A DNA stretch of 64,000 nt from Phycisphaerales bacterium (GCA_029260295.1 JAJDDN010000008.1:186001-250000); one strand, 5' to 3'. Positions 52,189 through 62,092 are shown, counted from the first letter of the stretch. A program made the numbers and translations. The notes: generated by a model not told the origin, from the sequence alone.

Positions 52189-52706
52189 TGCCCCAGACAC
52201 CCGCAATGAGTTATTCACGGAGAGCAATTACGCTCATCGAGACCGTCATCAGCCTCTCAATTATGTCCGTTCTTCTGCTGGGACTCAGCGGCGCTGTAAT
52301 GGTCAGCTCAAAGGCAATACCGACAGCAACCCAAACCGGAATTGAAGATCAAAGAGTCATCGATGCTTTCAATCAGTTCAGGAGCGATCTCCGCCAGGCA
52401 ATATTGATCAAATATACCTCAAACGCCTCAGAAAGAAAGCTACTGCTCAACATCAAAGATTCTGGAGCAAAAGGGAATCCAGATGAAATCCATTACAGGT
52501 ACATTGTCGCCTCTAAAAGCTTTGCCCGCCAGTTAAAGGGGAGCGCAGAAGAAATCCTCATTGACAACCTCGCATCGTTCTCTATCCAGTTTGTCCAGGA
52601 AAATAACGATACTACAACTGCAAAAATCGTCGTCGTCGCCAATGACACCTTGCAGCACTTCTTTGAACTCCACATCGCCCTCCCAGATAAACCGGAGTTG
52701 AAGTGA
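52188..52706 (+). CDS. Minor pseudopilin
   Basis: A 172-residue pseudopilin with leader ending SRRA and mature start ITLIETVISLSIMSVLLLG. The first ATG overlaps the previous stop (TAATG); an ATG six codons in is possible. The C-terminal part (FSIQFVQENNDTTTAKIVVVAND...FELHIALPD) fits a GspJ-like fold. Ala is again at -1. Confidence 0.75.
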   Translation: MPQTPAMSYSRRAITLIETVISLSIMSVLLLGLSGAVMVSSKAIPTATQTGIEDQRVIDAFNQFRSDLRQAILIKYTSNASERKLLLNIKDSGAKGNPDEIHYRYIVASKSFARQLKGSAEEILIDNLASFSIQFVQENNDTTTAKIVVVANDTLQHFFELHIALPDKPELK

Positions 52707-53272
52707 TGCAAATACTCAAGCAGTCAAGAAGGGCGATTACCCTCGCCGAAACTGTGATCTCGATCCTACTCATATCCTTTGTTCTTGCTTCCACGCTCCA
52801 GATCGTTGGGCCACTCTCCAGATCGTCCGCTCTCCAGGCAGATCGCCTTGTCGCAGCGAACCTCGCCAGCGAACTCGCAGAAGAAATTGCCACAAAACAA
52901 TTCCTTGACAGCAACGCCGCAAGCCCAGACGATATCGGCATTGACGGAGACGATTCAGTCTTTACAAGATCAAACTTCGACGACATCGATGACTACCACG
53001 GCTGGTCCTCATCACCCCCAAAGATGTCCTACGGCGTCACAAACAGTTCACTCAACGGATGGACTCGCACCGTAGATGTCAAACATGTACTCGTTAACGA
53101 TCCAGGAACAACTTCAGGAAGCTACACAGGGCTCAAAAAAATTATCGTCAGAGTATACAAAGACGGCGTACTCCTCGCCGATACCCGGTCTCTCCATTCC
53201 CACGCAGCCGACAATCTAGGGTTTGTATTAACATCCCAAACCGGCGGCCAGCAAGGCCAGCAAGGCAACTAA
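52706..53272 (+). CDS. Minor pseudopilin (GspI-like)
   Basis: A 188-residue pseudopilin with leader ending SRRA and mature start ITLAETVISILLISFVLAS. The +5 Glu is present. The body includes AADRLVAANLASELAEEIATK-type helix and a region WTRTVDVKHV...LKKIIVRVYKDG typical of GspI/PilV. The tail has Gln/Gly repeats. The ATG at 52706 overlaps the previous TGA; a GTG 3 bases earlier is the alternative. Confidence 0.75.
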   Translation: MQILKQSRRAITLAETVISILLISFVLASTLQIVGPLSRSSALQADRLVAANLASELAEEIATKQFLDSNAASPDDIGIDGDDSVFTRSNFDDIDDYHGWSSSPPKMSYGVTNSSLNGWTRTVDVKHVLVNDPGTTSGSYTGLKKIIVRVYKDGVLLADTRSLHSHAADNLGFVLTSQTGGQQGQQGN

Positions 53273-53275
53273 TCA

Positions 53276-54463
53276 ATGAGCCATACCATGAACCATTCAA
53301 GCTCATCGAATCGTGGATCTGTATACCTCGTCACCGTCATCACAGTCGCGGCCATCGTATCAATGGTTCTCATCGGAGTCAGGCTCCGCACTGCAACAAA
53401 CACAACCCAAGCAATCATCACGGAAATGACCGAGTCCAATGTGTCGCTCTTGGATGTCACAGAGTTGGCTCTCCAAACAATCGCCAGCGATTCAATCTGG
53501 CCCGACACCGCACAATCAGGAACAATCTTCCCAACAATCAAACCTTTCAATCTGGAGGACGCCGTCTACACCGGAACCGTAACAGACGCGGATACCGATC
53601 TTCTACCCACTCCAGACACCACAACCTACCGCCTCAATCTATCATCAACAAATAACTCTGTAACTTCAGCGGCACAAATCGACCTCCTCTCCAGTAAAGC
53701 CGACTATAAAAAAACAGTAAAGAATCTCGAGGCAGTATTTTACTGGCCACTCAACGAGACAAACTTACCATCCCAAGCACTCGATCAACTCTCAGTGAAT
53801 AACCACGGCGACTACCTCGTCTCGACCGTTGCCGCCGATTCAATCAACGACGAAGGCGCCCCAGTCCCTTTCTTCAATGATGCAAATGACCACATCGAAG
53901 TACCTTGGGACTGGTCCTTCAAACAAAAAAATGGCACAATCACCCTCTGGATCAACCCCGCAGGAACCGAGCGAAATCAAAACTACAGCTTCATCGGAAT
54001 GGACTATACAGCAGGCGGAAACCCCTCATTAAATATGTCTGTATATTTAAACGGGATCACCGCATACATCGATGACGACAACTCCTGGGGGGGAGAAAAC
54101 TTCACAATGACTTCCACAGACATCGTCAACCCGGGGACCTGGTATCACATCGCACTGGCATGGGGAACCAAGGGACTCTGTATCTATGTTGATGGCGTAC
54201 TAGAATCAGCAAAGGCCTCGAATACCGATGGTATTTCTACCAGATTCGCATCGCAAGGTGGTGAACAACCACTCCGTTTGGGCGCAGGATTTTATACCGG
54301 ATCATCGAGCACGCCCGATGATGGTTTCGAAGGCTCCGTCGCTCATGTCGCATATTTTTCTAGAGCTCTCACGGCAGCAGATGTTGCAGGCCTCGCAGCC
54401 ATCAGGCCGGACCTTAGGACATACTCCTTAGTCGATGATTCATGGGTTCAGGTATTTGAATAA
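53276..54463 (+). CDS. PilX-like membrane-anchored protein with LamG domain
   Basis: A 395-residue protein. The N-terminus (SSNRGSVYLVTVITVAAIVSMVLIG) is a PilX/GspK-like anchor without a Glu+5. The C-terminal about 220 residues are a laminin-G/concanavalin-type domain: VFYWPLNE, HIEVPWDWSFKQKNGTITLWINP, WYHIALAWGTKGLCIYVDGVLE and EGSVAHVAYFSRALTAADV. This combination suggests a glycan-binding tip subunit on a pseudopilus. It is the last gene of the operon. Confidence 0.75.
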   Translation: MSHTMNHSSSSNRGSVYLVTVITVAAIVSMVLIGVRLRTATNTTQAIITEMTESNVSLLDVTELALQTIASDSIWPDTAQSGTIFPTIKPFNLEDAVYTGTVTDADTDLLPTPDTTTYRLNLSSTNNSVTSAAQIDLLSSKADYKKTVKNLEAVFYWPLNETNLPSQALDQLSVNNHGDYLVSTVAADSINDEGAPVPFFNDANDHIEVPWDWSFKQKNGTITLWINPAGTERNQNYSFIGMDYTAGGNPSLNMSVYLNGITAYIDDDNSWGGENFTMTSTDIVNPGTWYHIALAWGTKGLCIYVDGVLESAKASNTDGISTRFASQGGEQPLRLGAGFYTGSSSTPDDGFEGSVAHVAYFSRALTAADVAGLAAIRPDLRTYSLVDDSWVQVFE

Positions 54464-54527
54464 TCAATGAACTCGATTGATCTGCTTTCAACAGCTACCG
54501 GATCCACCCAACCCACTTCGTTCCCAA

Positions 54528-56153
54528 CTATGCCGCATCGCGATGAACATCCTGCGCCGCATGGTCTTTCACAGCCTCGTCGTACGCCGTAAAGTCCAGC
54601 GTTAAAAACACCTCGGCAAGCCGAGGCTCAAACTGAGTCCCAGAACATCGCTCGATCTCCCCAAGCACCTTCTCCCGAGTCATCGCCGACCGGTACGCAC
54701 GATTCGAACTCATCGCATCAAAGGTATCAGCCAATGCCAGAATCCGCCCAAACTCAGGAATACTTTCCCCAGCAAGCTTAGATGGGTACCCATTCCCATC
54801 CCATCGCTCGTGATGATGCATTACCCCAGGCAGAATATCATGCAAGCTAGGCAGCTCCTTAAGCATCTCCGCGCCAATCTCAGGGTGCAGTTTAATCATC
54901 TCAAACTCTTCATCGGTCAGACGCCCGTTCTTGCACAGCACCGACTCAGGAACCCCAATTTTGCCGACATCATGAAGAATCCCGCACAAGCGAACACGCT
55001 CAGCATCCTCAGCAGAATACCCAATCGCAAGAGCAAGCTGCTGCGATAACATCGCCACGCGATCCGAATGCCCACGCGTGTAACGGTCCTTCGCATCAAT
55101 CGCCCCCGACAATGCCCGCACGGTTCCCACAAATGTCCGCCGCTGCTCTTCATAAAGCCGGGTGTTCTCTAAGAACGCCGAGAATATGCCCGCGATCGAG
55201 TCAATCGTCTTGGTGTCATGCGATGACACATACGAATCATCACCCTGTTTGCCGCCAACAACCAGCCACCCATACTTCTTCCCGTTGGCCTGCACAGGGT
55301 GAATCATGACCTGTGGGTCGAGCCGAATGAAAAAATTCTCCGCAGGGTACACCGCGGTTTTATCTGAAACGGCGATCGGTTCTTTGCGGAGCAAACTCTC
55401 AATCTCATCCCGGAGCTCGTCGCCATCAAACAGATGATCTCCGTTCTGAAAGTGTTTCACCGACAGCAACGCGTCGCCCTCATCCGTGTTCACAAGAAAC
55501 GCCACCCATTCATAACCAATCGTCACCCCGATCATCTCCAGCGTCTGATTGATGTACGCAACAGGATCTTCAACACTCCCCATCTCCCGGCCGAGCATAT
55601 GCAGCGCTGTCACAGTCTCGTAAGACTCCGTCAACTGGTCCGCGTAGCTATCAATCATCGATTGAGAACCCCGCATCCCATTCAAATCCGTATGCATCCA
55701 TCCAAGCAGCTCGGCAATCTCGCTCTCAAGCTCGTCCCAAGGCCGGATCAACCCTGAAATCGAGTGCGTAACAGATGACAAAGTCAGCGGATCCCCGTCG
55801 AAATTCTCATTCAGAATTGGCAGAGATAAAATGTCCTTAGTGAACGCAATCATCACTGTAAACCCGGTACGCCGCCCATGATACTCAATCAAAAATGGAT
55901 ACAACCGCATCCCACGAGCCGCCTCAATCATCGTCGGCGAATCTTCCATCGACCACTGCTCAGCACACTCAACCACAAGGTCCCGAATCCCCCGGCTGCA
56001 CAACCACAGCTTCAAAGGCCCGGGGCATAGTGGATCGCTCACAGCCATCCCATTAACATCCACACGCCACTCAATAAACCCAAGCTCCTTGCAACGCTTC
56101 AAAAAAGCGGCCGGAGACTCAGGCCCATTTGCATCAGTAAGTTCAAGTTTCAC
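54528..56153 (-). CDS. HD-GYP cyclic-di-GMP phosphodiesterase with GAF-like domain
   Basis: A 541-residue cytoplasmic protein. The C-terminal about 190 residues are an HD-GYP domain: GHSDRVAMLSQQLALAIG, ILHDVGKIGVPE (HD), PGVMHHHERWDGNGYPSKL (HH and GYP) and LALADTFDAMSSNRAYR. The middle (GVTIGYEWVAFLVNTDEGDALL...YGWLVVGGKQGDD) resembles a GAF domain; the N-terminal 150 residues are unassigned. The start is GTG and overlaps the response regulator stop by 4 bases, so the two form a signalling pair. It should hydrolyse c-di-GMP, and the window also has a PilZ-like protein. Confidence 0.9.
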   Translation of the reverse strand: MKLELTDANGPESPAAFLKRCKELGFIEWRVDVNGMAVSDPLCPGPLKLWLCSRGIRDLVVECAEQWSMEDSPTMIEAARGMRLYPFLIEYHGRRTGFTVMIAFTKDILSLPILNENFDGDPLTLSSVTHSISGLIRPWDELESEIAELLGWMHTDLNGMRGSQSMIDSYADQLTESYETVTALHMLGREMGSVEDPVAYINQTLEMIGVTIGYEWVAFLVNTDEGDALLSVKHFQNGDHLFDGDELRDEIESLLRKEPIAVSDKTAVYPAENFFIRLDPQVMIHPVQANGKKYGWLVVGGKQGDDSYVSSHDTKTIDSIAGIFSAFLENTRLYEEQRRTFVGTVRALSGAIDAKDRYTRGHSDRVAMLSQQLALAIGYSAEDAERVRLCGILHDVGKIGVPESVLCKNGRLTDEEFEMIKLHPEIGAEMLKELPSLHDILPGVMHHHERWDGNGYPSKLAGESIPEFGRILALADTFDAMSSNRAYRSAMTREKVLGEIERCSGTQFEPRLAEVFLTLDFTAYDEAVKDHAAQDVHRDAA

Positions 56154-56569
56154 GCGCAGAGCCCCTTCGCCTCACCATCCGAAGACAGTGTCGTACTAAT
56201 CAGCTCCACCAACGCCTTCGTCCCGAACGGCTTGCTCAGCAGCGTCCGAACATTCCCAAGCTCCCTTACCTGCTCCTCGATCGCAAACCCACGAGCGGTC
56301 AGCATGATCACAGGAATGTCCTTCGTCTTATCGGATTCCCACAACCGCGCCGAGAGCTCGATCCCGCTCATATAAGGCATCTGCAAATCGGTCACCACAA
56401 GGTCAGGGTTCACAGCAAGGATCGTTTCTAATCCCTGCTGTCCATCCATCGCAGTATGAACCGTGTACCCACATTGCTCAAGTTTCCGAGACACCATATG
56501 TGTGATATGAGGCTCGTCATCAACCAGCACTATGCAGTACCCATCCGTTCCAGTGTTCGTATTCAGCAT
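56150..56569 (-). CDS. Single-domain response regulator
   Basis: A 139-residue receiver domain: acidic pair in CIVLVDDEPHITH, phosphoacceptor Asp in DLVVTDLQMPYMSG, Thr in VIMLTARG and Lys in LLSKPFG. No output domain. The ATG at 56569 is chosen because the longer ORF to 56803 would overlap the transporter gene with implausible sequence. Coupled to the HD-GYP gene, which probably receives its signal. Confidence 0.9.
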   Translation of the reverse strand: MLNTNTGTDGYCIVLVDDEPHITHMVSRKLEQCGYTVHTAMDGQQGLETILAVNPDLVVTDLQMPYMSGIELSARLWESDKTKDIPVIMLTARGFAIEEQVRELGNVRTLLSKPFGTKALVELISTTLSSDGEAKGLCA

Positions 56570-56630
56570 GAAATACACATCGACCAGTGCAGACACACAA
56601 TCTTGTGCTTGTGCAAAAACCGCCAGACTA

Positions 56631-57449
56631 TCAAGCATCCGTCGGAGACAACCGCAGATACCGGACCAGATAACGCGTCCCAATAACAAACGGCACCGTA
56701 TCAACCAAAGCCGCCACCAGCTTGAACGCATACCCCGTCCCAATAAACACCCAAAGCTGCACCCAAAGCTCCTGATCAGGATCAATCGGCAGCGCCTTGG
56801 CAAAGAAATGTGTAATCAATATAACCGCCACCGTATCAACCAACTGGCTCACCAGCGTCGACCCATTATTCCGTAACCAAAGATGCTTCCCCTTCGTCAG
56901 CCGCTTCCAAAAATGAAACACCTGCACATCCACAAGCTGCGCAATCAAGTACGCCACCATCGAAGCCGCCACCGCCCCAAACGCCAAAGTCCGAACCTCA
57001 TAAAACACAGGCAGCCGCCCAGCCGCATCAACAACCATCTCCCCATTCTCCCCAACCGCCTCAAACCCAGGCATTGCCCCCCCAACCCACAAAATAAACA
57101 TCACCCACAGATTCAAAATCAGACCAACCCAAACCACCGCATTGGCCCGCCTTCGCCCATACAACTCCGAAATAAAATCAGTACACAAAAATGTCAACGG
57201 GTAAGGCAGCACCCCAATCGCCACCGCAAACACCGTCGTCCCAGCCGTCGCTGTATCAAAGTCCATCTCAAAGAGCTTGATAAACCGTGTAATACCAAGG
57301 ATATTGAGCATCGCCAGCGTACCCAGAAACAACCCCGAAAGCACCAAAAATACCCGCTCCCGCCGCCGGTGCAGCTCATGCTGGGTCAACTCTTTGAGCC
57401 CCGAATACCGATACTGATCACTAGGCAATGGCTCATTCAAATGCTGCAT
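56631..57449 (-). CDS. Queuosine precursor transporter (YhhQ/VUT family)
   Basis: A 272-residue protein with six or so membrane helices. The segment PYPLTFLCTDFISELYGRRRAN and, later, AYLIAQLVDVQVFHFWKR and RNNGSTLVSQLVDTVAVILI are signatures of the VUT family, which imports 7-deazaguanine precursors of queuosine. The ATG at 57449 is used. It is divergent from scpB over a 68-base gap. Confidence 0.9.
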   Translation of the reverse strand: MQHLNEPLPSDQYRYSGLKELTQHELHRRRERVFLVLSGLFLGTLAMLNILGITRFIKLFEMDFDTATAGTTVFAVAIGVLPYPLTFLCTDFISELYGRRRANAVVWVGLILNLWVMFILWVGGAMPGFEAVGENGEMVVDAAGRLPVFYEVRTLAFGAVAASMVAYLIAQLVDVQVFHFWKRLTKGKHLWLRNNGSTLVSQLVDTVAVILITHFFAKALPIDPDQELWVQLWVFIGTGYAFKLVAALVDTVPFVIGTRYLVRYLRLSPTDA

Positions 57450-57505
57450 GGACCGAGCATACCCCAGAACGCCCGAATTTGCCCGCAAACACCCCAGAAC
57501 TGTGA

Positions 57506-57511
57506 TACCAT
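57506..57511 (+). promoter_or_regulatory. Candidate -10 box for leaderless scpB
   Basis: TACCAT lies exactly 6 bases (six Cs) before the ATG at 57518, with no ribosome binding site; same layout as at 8233 and 18064. Confidence 0.35.
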
Positions 57512-57517
57512 CCCCCC

Positions 57518-58138
57518 ATGACGACCATTACGACACAATCCGAAAATCCCCCAACGACCTCCGAACCCCCCAAAAAAACGACTCCAATGGACACCCACGC
57601 CAGAGCCGCACTCGAAGCCCTCCTGATGACCGCCGACCGCCCCCTCAAGCCCCAAGCAATCATCGACCCCCTCAACCTCCTCGAATCCAAATCGGACACC
57701 ATCACCCAGGATTCCCTCGAAGCCGCCATCGACGCCCTCAACGAAGAGTACGAATCAACAAACCGTTCCTACCGCATCGAGCGAGTCGCCGCCGGCTACC
57801 GAATCATGACCCTCCCAGAGTTCGCCCCAGTCGTCGCCGCCATGCACCGCGCCCGCGCAGGCACACGACTCACCAAAACACAACTCGAAACCTTATCAAT
57901 CATCGCCTACCGACAGCCCGTCACCCGCGCCGAACTCGAAAACATCCGAGGCGTCTCCTGCGGCGACATCGTCCGCGCACTCATGGACCGCCAAATGGTC
58001 AAAATCACCGGCAGAGCAGAAGTCCTCGGACGCCCAATGCTCTACGGCACCACACCAAGGTTCCTCGACACCTTCGGACTCGCAAACCTCAAAGACCTCC
58101 CAAAACCAGAAGAAGTCCTGGGCACACTGGAACAGTAA
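57518..58138 (+). CDS. scpB: Segregation and condensation protein B
   Basis: A 206-residue protein with two winged helices. Diagnostic sequences are LEALLMTADRPLKPQAI, RVAAGYRIMTLPEFAPVV, LTKTQLETLSIIAYRQPVTRAELENIRGV and ITGRAEVLGRPMLYGTTPRFLDTFGLANLKDLP. With ScpA and SMC it forms the chromosome condensin. scpA is not adjacent. Confidence 0.95.
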   Translation: MTTITTQSENPPTTSEPPKKTTPMDTHARAALEALLMTADRPLKPQAIIDPLNLLESKSDTITQDSLEAAIDALNEEYESTNRSYRIERVAAGYRIMTLPEFAPVVAAMHRARAGTRLTKTQLETLSIIAYRQPVTRAELENIRGVSCGDIVRALMDRQMVKITGRAEVLGRPMLYGTTPRFLDTFGLANLKDLPKPEEVLGTLEQ

Positions 58139-58184
58139 CCAAATCCATACGCATAGAGATACAGCGAACCCCGGAGCACGCCGA

Positions 58185-58622
58185 ATGAACCTCGCCAAAA
58201 CCATCCTTCTACTGACAACCCTCCTCACACTCTCCGCCTGCGGCTCAACCCGCTACAGCGGAAAAATCATCCCGGGCACCGTAGGTCGCCCAATTATCGT
58301 CGAAACCACCGACGACCGTATCAACAACCATCCGGGCATCCCAGGCCTCGAAGTCACACTCTACAACGAAAGCAACAGGGGCCAAGCCCCAGCGCAGCTC
58401 GCCAAGACAATCACCGACGAAGAAGGCCAGTTCGCGTTCTCAATCCCCTCATCGAACACCCCCCGCGGTGCCGTCATCGTCCGCGTCACAGGCGATGAAA
58501 TATACTCCGCCCGCTCCAAAACATTCCTCCCCAGAGGCAGCCAGCTCATGCTCTTCACCGTCGTCACCAGAGAGCCCATGATGGATGACGATACCTCAGC
58601 CAGTGTCGACCCAACAAAGTAA
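58185..58622 (+). CDS. Lipoprotein with carboxypeptidase regulatory-like fold
   Basis: A 145-residue lipoprotein with lipobox LTLSAC. The body (GLEVTLYNES...AKTITDEEGQFAFSIPSSN...AVIVRVTGDE) has the Ig-like layout of CarboxypepD_reg domains. GGAG lies 10 bases before the ATG. Function unknown. Confidence 0.7.
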   Translation: MNLAKTILLLTTLLTLSACGSTRYSGKIIPGTVGRPIIVETTDDRINNHPGIPGLEVTLYNESNRGQAPAQLAKTITDEEGQFAFSIPSSNTPRGAVIVRVTGDEIYSARSKTFLPRGSQLMLFTVVTREPMMDDDTSASVDPTK

Positions 58623-58636
58623 AACTTTCCTCACGA

Positions 58637-59791
58637 ATGACGGTACCACTCTCCATGCAAAGCCCGAGCGTCACCACAGCCAAAAGCCAAAGCAAAAAAC
58701 AACGACGCGATTCGACCCTCCCCGGCACCGCCCACATCCACCGCACCTCCTCCCTCACCCCACCCGGATTCCTCTTCGTCTTCGTTACCCTCTTCCTCGC
58801 ACTCGGCGCAATCAACGGCCAAAACAACCTCCTATTCTGGCTCTTCGGCTTCTCCATCGCCGCACTCATCGTCTCGGGAATCATCACCGGCACCGCACTC
58901 ATCGCCATCAGACTCACCGCCCACCCCCTCGACCAAACCGAGCTCGGCACAAACCTCGAACCCTGCTACACCATCCACAACACCTCTCGTCTCTACCCAA
59001 ACTTTGCTCTCGAAATCATCGAACTCGACGCCCCGGTCCCCGCTTCCCCCAACTCAATCCCCGCCATCGCTCTCCACATCCGCCCAAAGACCCACTCAAA
59101 AACACACTCCCAAGTGACCCCAGAAGCCCGGGGCTTGCTCACCCTCTCAAGAATCAGAATCCGTTCCCGCTTCCCCTTCGGCCTCTTCACCAAGTCAATC
59201 GACTTCAACATCCCCCGCCAAGCCCTCGTCCTCCCCAGATCAATCCCCGTAGATCAATCCAGCCTCGACCGCCTTACCGCCACCGACGAATCCGCATCCC
59301 GCTCCCTCAACCGCAGAGGCAGCGGCCTCGACTACTTCGCCCTCCGCCAGTACCAACCCGGCGACCCCCTACGCAACATCGCCTGGAAACAATCCGCACG
59401 CACAAACACCCTTCTCGTCACAGAATACCCAGAGCCAGCAACAGATCAGCTCGCCATCCAACTCGTCGCACCCGGAGATCAAGTTTCTGAAGATCTCTTT
59501 GAGCACGCAATCTCGCTAACCTACTCCATTCTCAAATCCGCGCCATCCCACACCCGAGTAGCCCTCTCGATCCCATGGGCCGCAACCTCAATCGCCCCAT
59601 CCACAGGCCAGGCCCACATCAGCCGATGCGCACGCACCCTCGCATTCCTCACAAGACCAACATCCGCCCAGCAATCCCAACCAACAACTCTCCGTAATGA
59701 CAGACTGATCACCATCGGGTACTCAAAATCAAACACCGCAACCCCCGCAACCCTTTACGCCGAAGATTTCGCAACCACGCCAAGCCAATGA
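58637..59791 (+). CDS. DUF58 domain membrane protein
   Basis: A 384-residue protein with two membrane helices (about residues 45-62 and 70-95) and the DUF58 signature GSGLDYFALRQYQPGDPLRNIAWKQSARTN. It overlaps the transglutaminase-domain gene by 4 bases, and DUF58 plus transglutaminase pairs, usually with a MoxR ATPase, are common in bacteria. No MoxR gene is in the window. The role is unknown. Confidence 0.88.
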   Translation: MTVPLSMQSPSVTTAKSQSKKQRRDSTLPGTAHIHRTSSLTPPGFLFVFVTLFLALGAINGQNNLLFWLFGFSIAALIVSGIITGTALIAIRLTAHPLDQTELGTNLEPCYTIHNTSRLYPNFALEIIELDAPVPASPNSIPAIALHIRPKTHSKTHSQVTPEARGLLTLSRIRIRSRFPFGLFTKSIDFNIPRQALVLPRSIPVDQSSLDRLTATDESASRSLNRRGSGLDYFALRQYQPGDPLRNIAWKQSARTNTLLVTEYPEPATDQLAIQLVAPGDQVSEDLFEHAISLTYSILKSAPSHTRVALSIPWAATSIAPSTGQAHISRCARTLAFLTRPTSAQQSQPTTLRNDRLITIGYSKSNTATPATLYAEDFATTPSQ

Positions 59792-62001
59792 CCACCCCCC
59801 CTTCCAATCCGGTTCCCCGTCTCGTAAAGATCTACCAGCGATCAATGCTATTAACCATGCTCGGTGCCATCGCCCTATTCGCCCTCGCAGACATCAGCCC
59901 ATCGTTCCTTATCATCGGTTTGGTAGGCTCAATCATCGGATACTGGTACGCCGCCCAAGGCCCATCATCAATCTCCAGAATCGCGATCAACGCACTCCTC
60001 GCCGTAGTCGTAGCCCTAGGGCTCACAAACGCTCTCCGAGGCAACTTCTCGGTCAGCTCATTCGCCTTCTTCTCACTCCTCCTCATGATCCTCAAACTCT
60101 TCGATCTCAGAACCCCAAGAGATCACGGCCAAATACTCGTCCTCTCCCTCGCGCTCATCATCGCAGCGGCACTCACCTCCAACTCCATGCCTGTAGGATT
60201 CGGTGTCTTCATCATGGGGTTCATCTTCATACGAACCATGATGCTTTTCCGGTTGTACGCACTCGCACAAAGACAAAGCCAGTCAAGCCCATTCGCACCC
60301 ATCGCATCGGTTGACCTCCGGTCAATGCAAACGATCACAGGATTTATCTGTACAATCGTTGCCCTCCTCATCTTTCTTGTCATGCCAAGATCGCTCGGAA
60401 ACAACGCACTCGGACAGTGGGGGGGCGCAGGAGAAGTTCTCACCGCAGGATTCAACGAAGATGTCCACCTCGGACGCCCAGGGCGAATCACAGATTCCCC
60501 GATCCCAGTACTCAGAATGACCATCCAAGACCGCAACGACATACCAGTCGGAGGCACAAACTCACGCGCCATCTATCTCCGTGGATCAGTACTCACGCAA
60601 TACCGCAACGGCAGTTGGATCGCCCATCAAGACCAAAGCATCCCCACAACCTTCCGCACACGCATTATCGAAAATGACCAAGCAGTCCCCATCGCCCAAG
60701 ATTTGTCACGCGCCAACTGGTCGCATGAATACCATATCACATTCGATCGCCAAGATCAAAACTACGGCTACCTCTTCACCCCATGGAAACCACTCGAACT
60801 CAAAGTTACAAGCACCCAGTCACGAGTCGGTATTGATCACGACACAAGAATGATCCTCCTGGCAAACCAGCCAATCAACTCATACCGCATCCGAACATCA
60901 AACCCAGAACTCGAATCGCTCATACTCCCAGAGTCCTACCAACGCCCTCTAGTAAACCAGAACGGTGTCACCCCCCAAATCACGGCACTCGCAGCCCAAA
61001 TCCTCACAAACGCAGGAATCGACCCAGACCCAAAAACCCGCCCCCTAATTCAAGACCGAATGGCAGTAAGAGCCCTAGAAACTCATCTCAGAACTCAGTT
61101 CGAATACACCCTCGTATCCGAGCCCGTCCCCTCAAGCCGCGATGCAACAGAATGGTTCCTCTTCGATCATAGAAAGGGCCATTGTGAGTACTACGCCTCA
61201 TCTCTTACACTGCTCACAAGATCGACAGGAATCCCCGCACGCGTCATCACAGGATATGTCGCCGCAGAGTTCAACGATGTCACAAGCTACTACACCGTCC
61301 GAGAGTCAAACGCCCACGCATGGGTCGAGGCCATGGTCGCCCCAGACTTTTGGCGCACCTTCGACGGCACTCCACAGTCAGACTTCCACGCAATCCACGA
61401 GCCCGAACCCTCATTCTTCTACACAATCTCAAAGTTCTACGAAGCAATCGAGCACGCCTGGGTCACCGCCGTAGTTGGTTACGACTCAGACTCCCGCACA
61501 ACAGTCTTCGGCGATATGGACTCAGACTTCGGGCTCGGAGAATTCGCAATCAATCTACAAGACAGAATCGCGACAGGCCGATCGCAACTCCTCAAAAAAG
61601 CACTCATCACCGCGGGTTCAGTCTTCGTCGCCACCATGATCTCCGGGCTCGCCCTCCTATTTCTGGTTAAACTCCCAGTTGTCGCCACTATCAAAGCAAG
61701 ACTCAATCGCCTCTTAACGCTCAACACCAATCGCCGCACCCGTTGTCACGCCCAGTACACCTCAGATCAACTCACCAAACTCATCCACACCCGACTGGCG
61801 ACCGCAGGCAGTCCATGTCCCCAAGGCCTCCCTCTCCGCACGCATATCAACACATTAACGATACCAGACTCCTCGCAGATCTCGCCAGTGATCAAGGCCG
61901 CCGATCTTCTTTACACCCACCACTTCGCAACCCCTCTCCAAAAGCCAACGCATTCCGGGTTTATCGAAAACGCACAAGAACTCATCAAAGACCTCCGATA
62001 A
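59788..62001 (+). CDS. TgpA-like membrane transglutaminase-fold protein (DUF3488)
   Basis: A 737-residue protein. Five or six N-terminal membrane helices (to about residue 215) are followed by an external transglutaminase core: Cys in KGHCEYYASSLTLLTRSTGIP, His in SNAHAWVEAM and Asp in WRTFDGTP, so the catalytic triad is intact. A last membrane helix (about residues 610-635) precedes a cytoplasmic tail. This is the TgpA (PA2873) plan. Coupled by ATGA to the DUF58 gene. Confidence 0.9.
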   Translation: MTTPPSNPVPRLVKIYQRSMLLTMLGAIALFALADISPSFLIIGLVGSIIGYWYAAQGPSSISRIAINALLAVVVALGLTNALRGNFSVSSFAFFSLLLMILKLFDLRTPRDHGQILVLSLALIIAAALTSNSMPVGFGVFIMGFIFIRTMMLFRLYALAQRQSQSSPFAPIASVDLRSMQTITGFICTIVALLIFLVMPRSLGNNALGQWGGAGEVLTAGFNEDVHLGRPGRITDSPIPVLRMTIQDRNDIPVGGTNSRAIYLRGSVLTQYRNGSWIAHQDQSIPTTFRTRIIENDQAVPIAQDLSRANWSHEYHITFDRQDQNYGYLFTPWKPLELKVTSTQSRVGIDHDTRMILLANQPINSYRIRTSNPELESLILPESYQRPLVNQNGVTPQITALAAQILTNAGIDPDPKTRPLIQDRMAVRALETHLRTQFEYTLVSEPVPSSRDATEWFLFDHRKGHCEYYASSLTLLTRSTGIPARVITGYVAAEFNDVTSYYTVRESNAHAWVEAMVAPDFWRTFDGTPQSDFHAIHEPEPSFFYTISKFYEAIEHAWVTAVVGYDSDSRTTVFGDMDSDFGLGEFAINLQDRIATGRSQLLKKALITAGSVFVATMISGLALLFLVKLPVVATIKARLNRLLTLNTNRRTRCHAQYTSDQLTKLIHTRLATAGSPCPQGLPLRTHINTLTIPDSSQISPVIKAADLLYTHHFATPLQKPTHSGFIENAQELIKDLR

Positions 62002-62092
62002 CACCTCTCATCGCCATTCGTTCTGGTTTTGATCAACCCAAAGCAAAAACAGCCCGACGAATCCTTTATCGAAAGATGGAAAGGCGATCATC

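Noticed and set aside
57448..59490. Long Arg/Pro/His-rich plus-strand ORFs overlapping scpB and the DUF58 gene
   Set aside because: Low-complexity out-of-frame translations of strongly supported genes.
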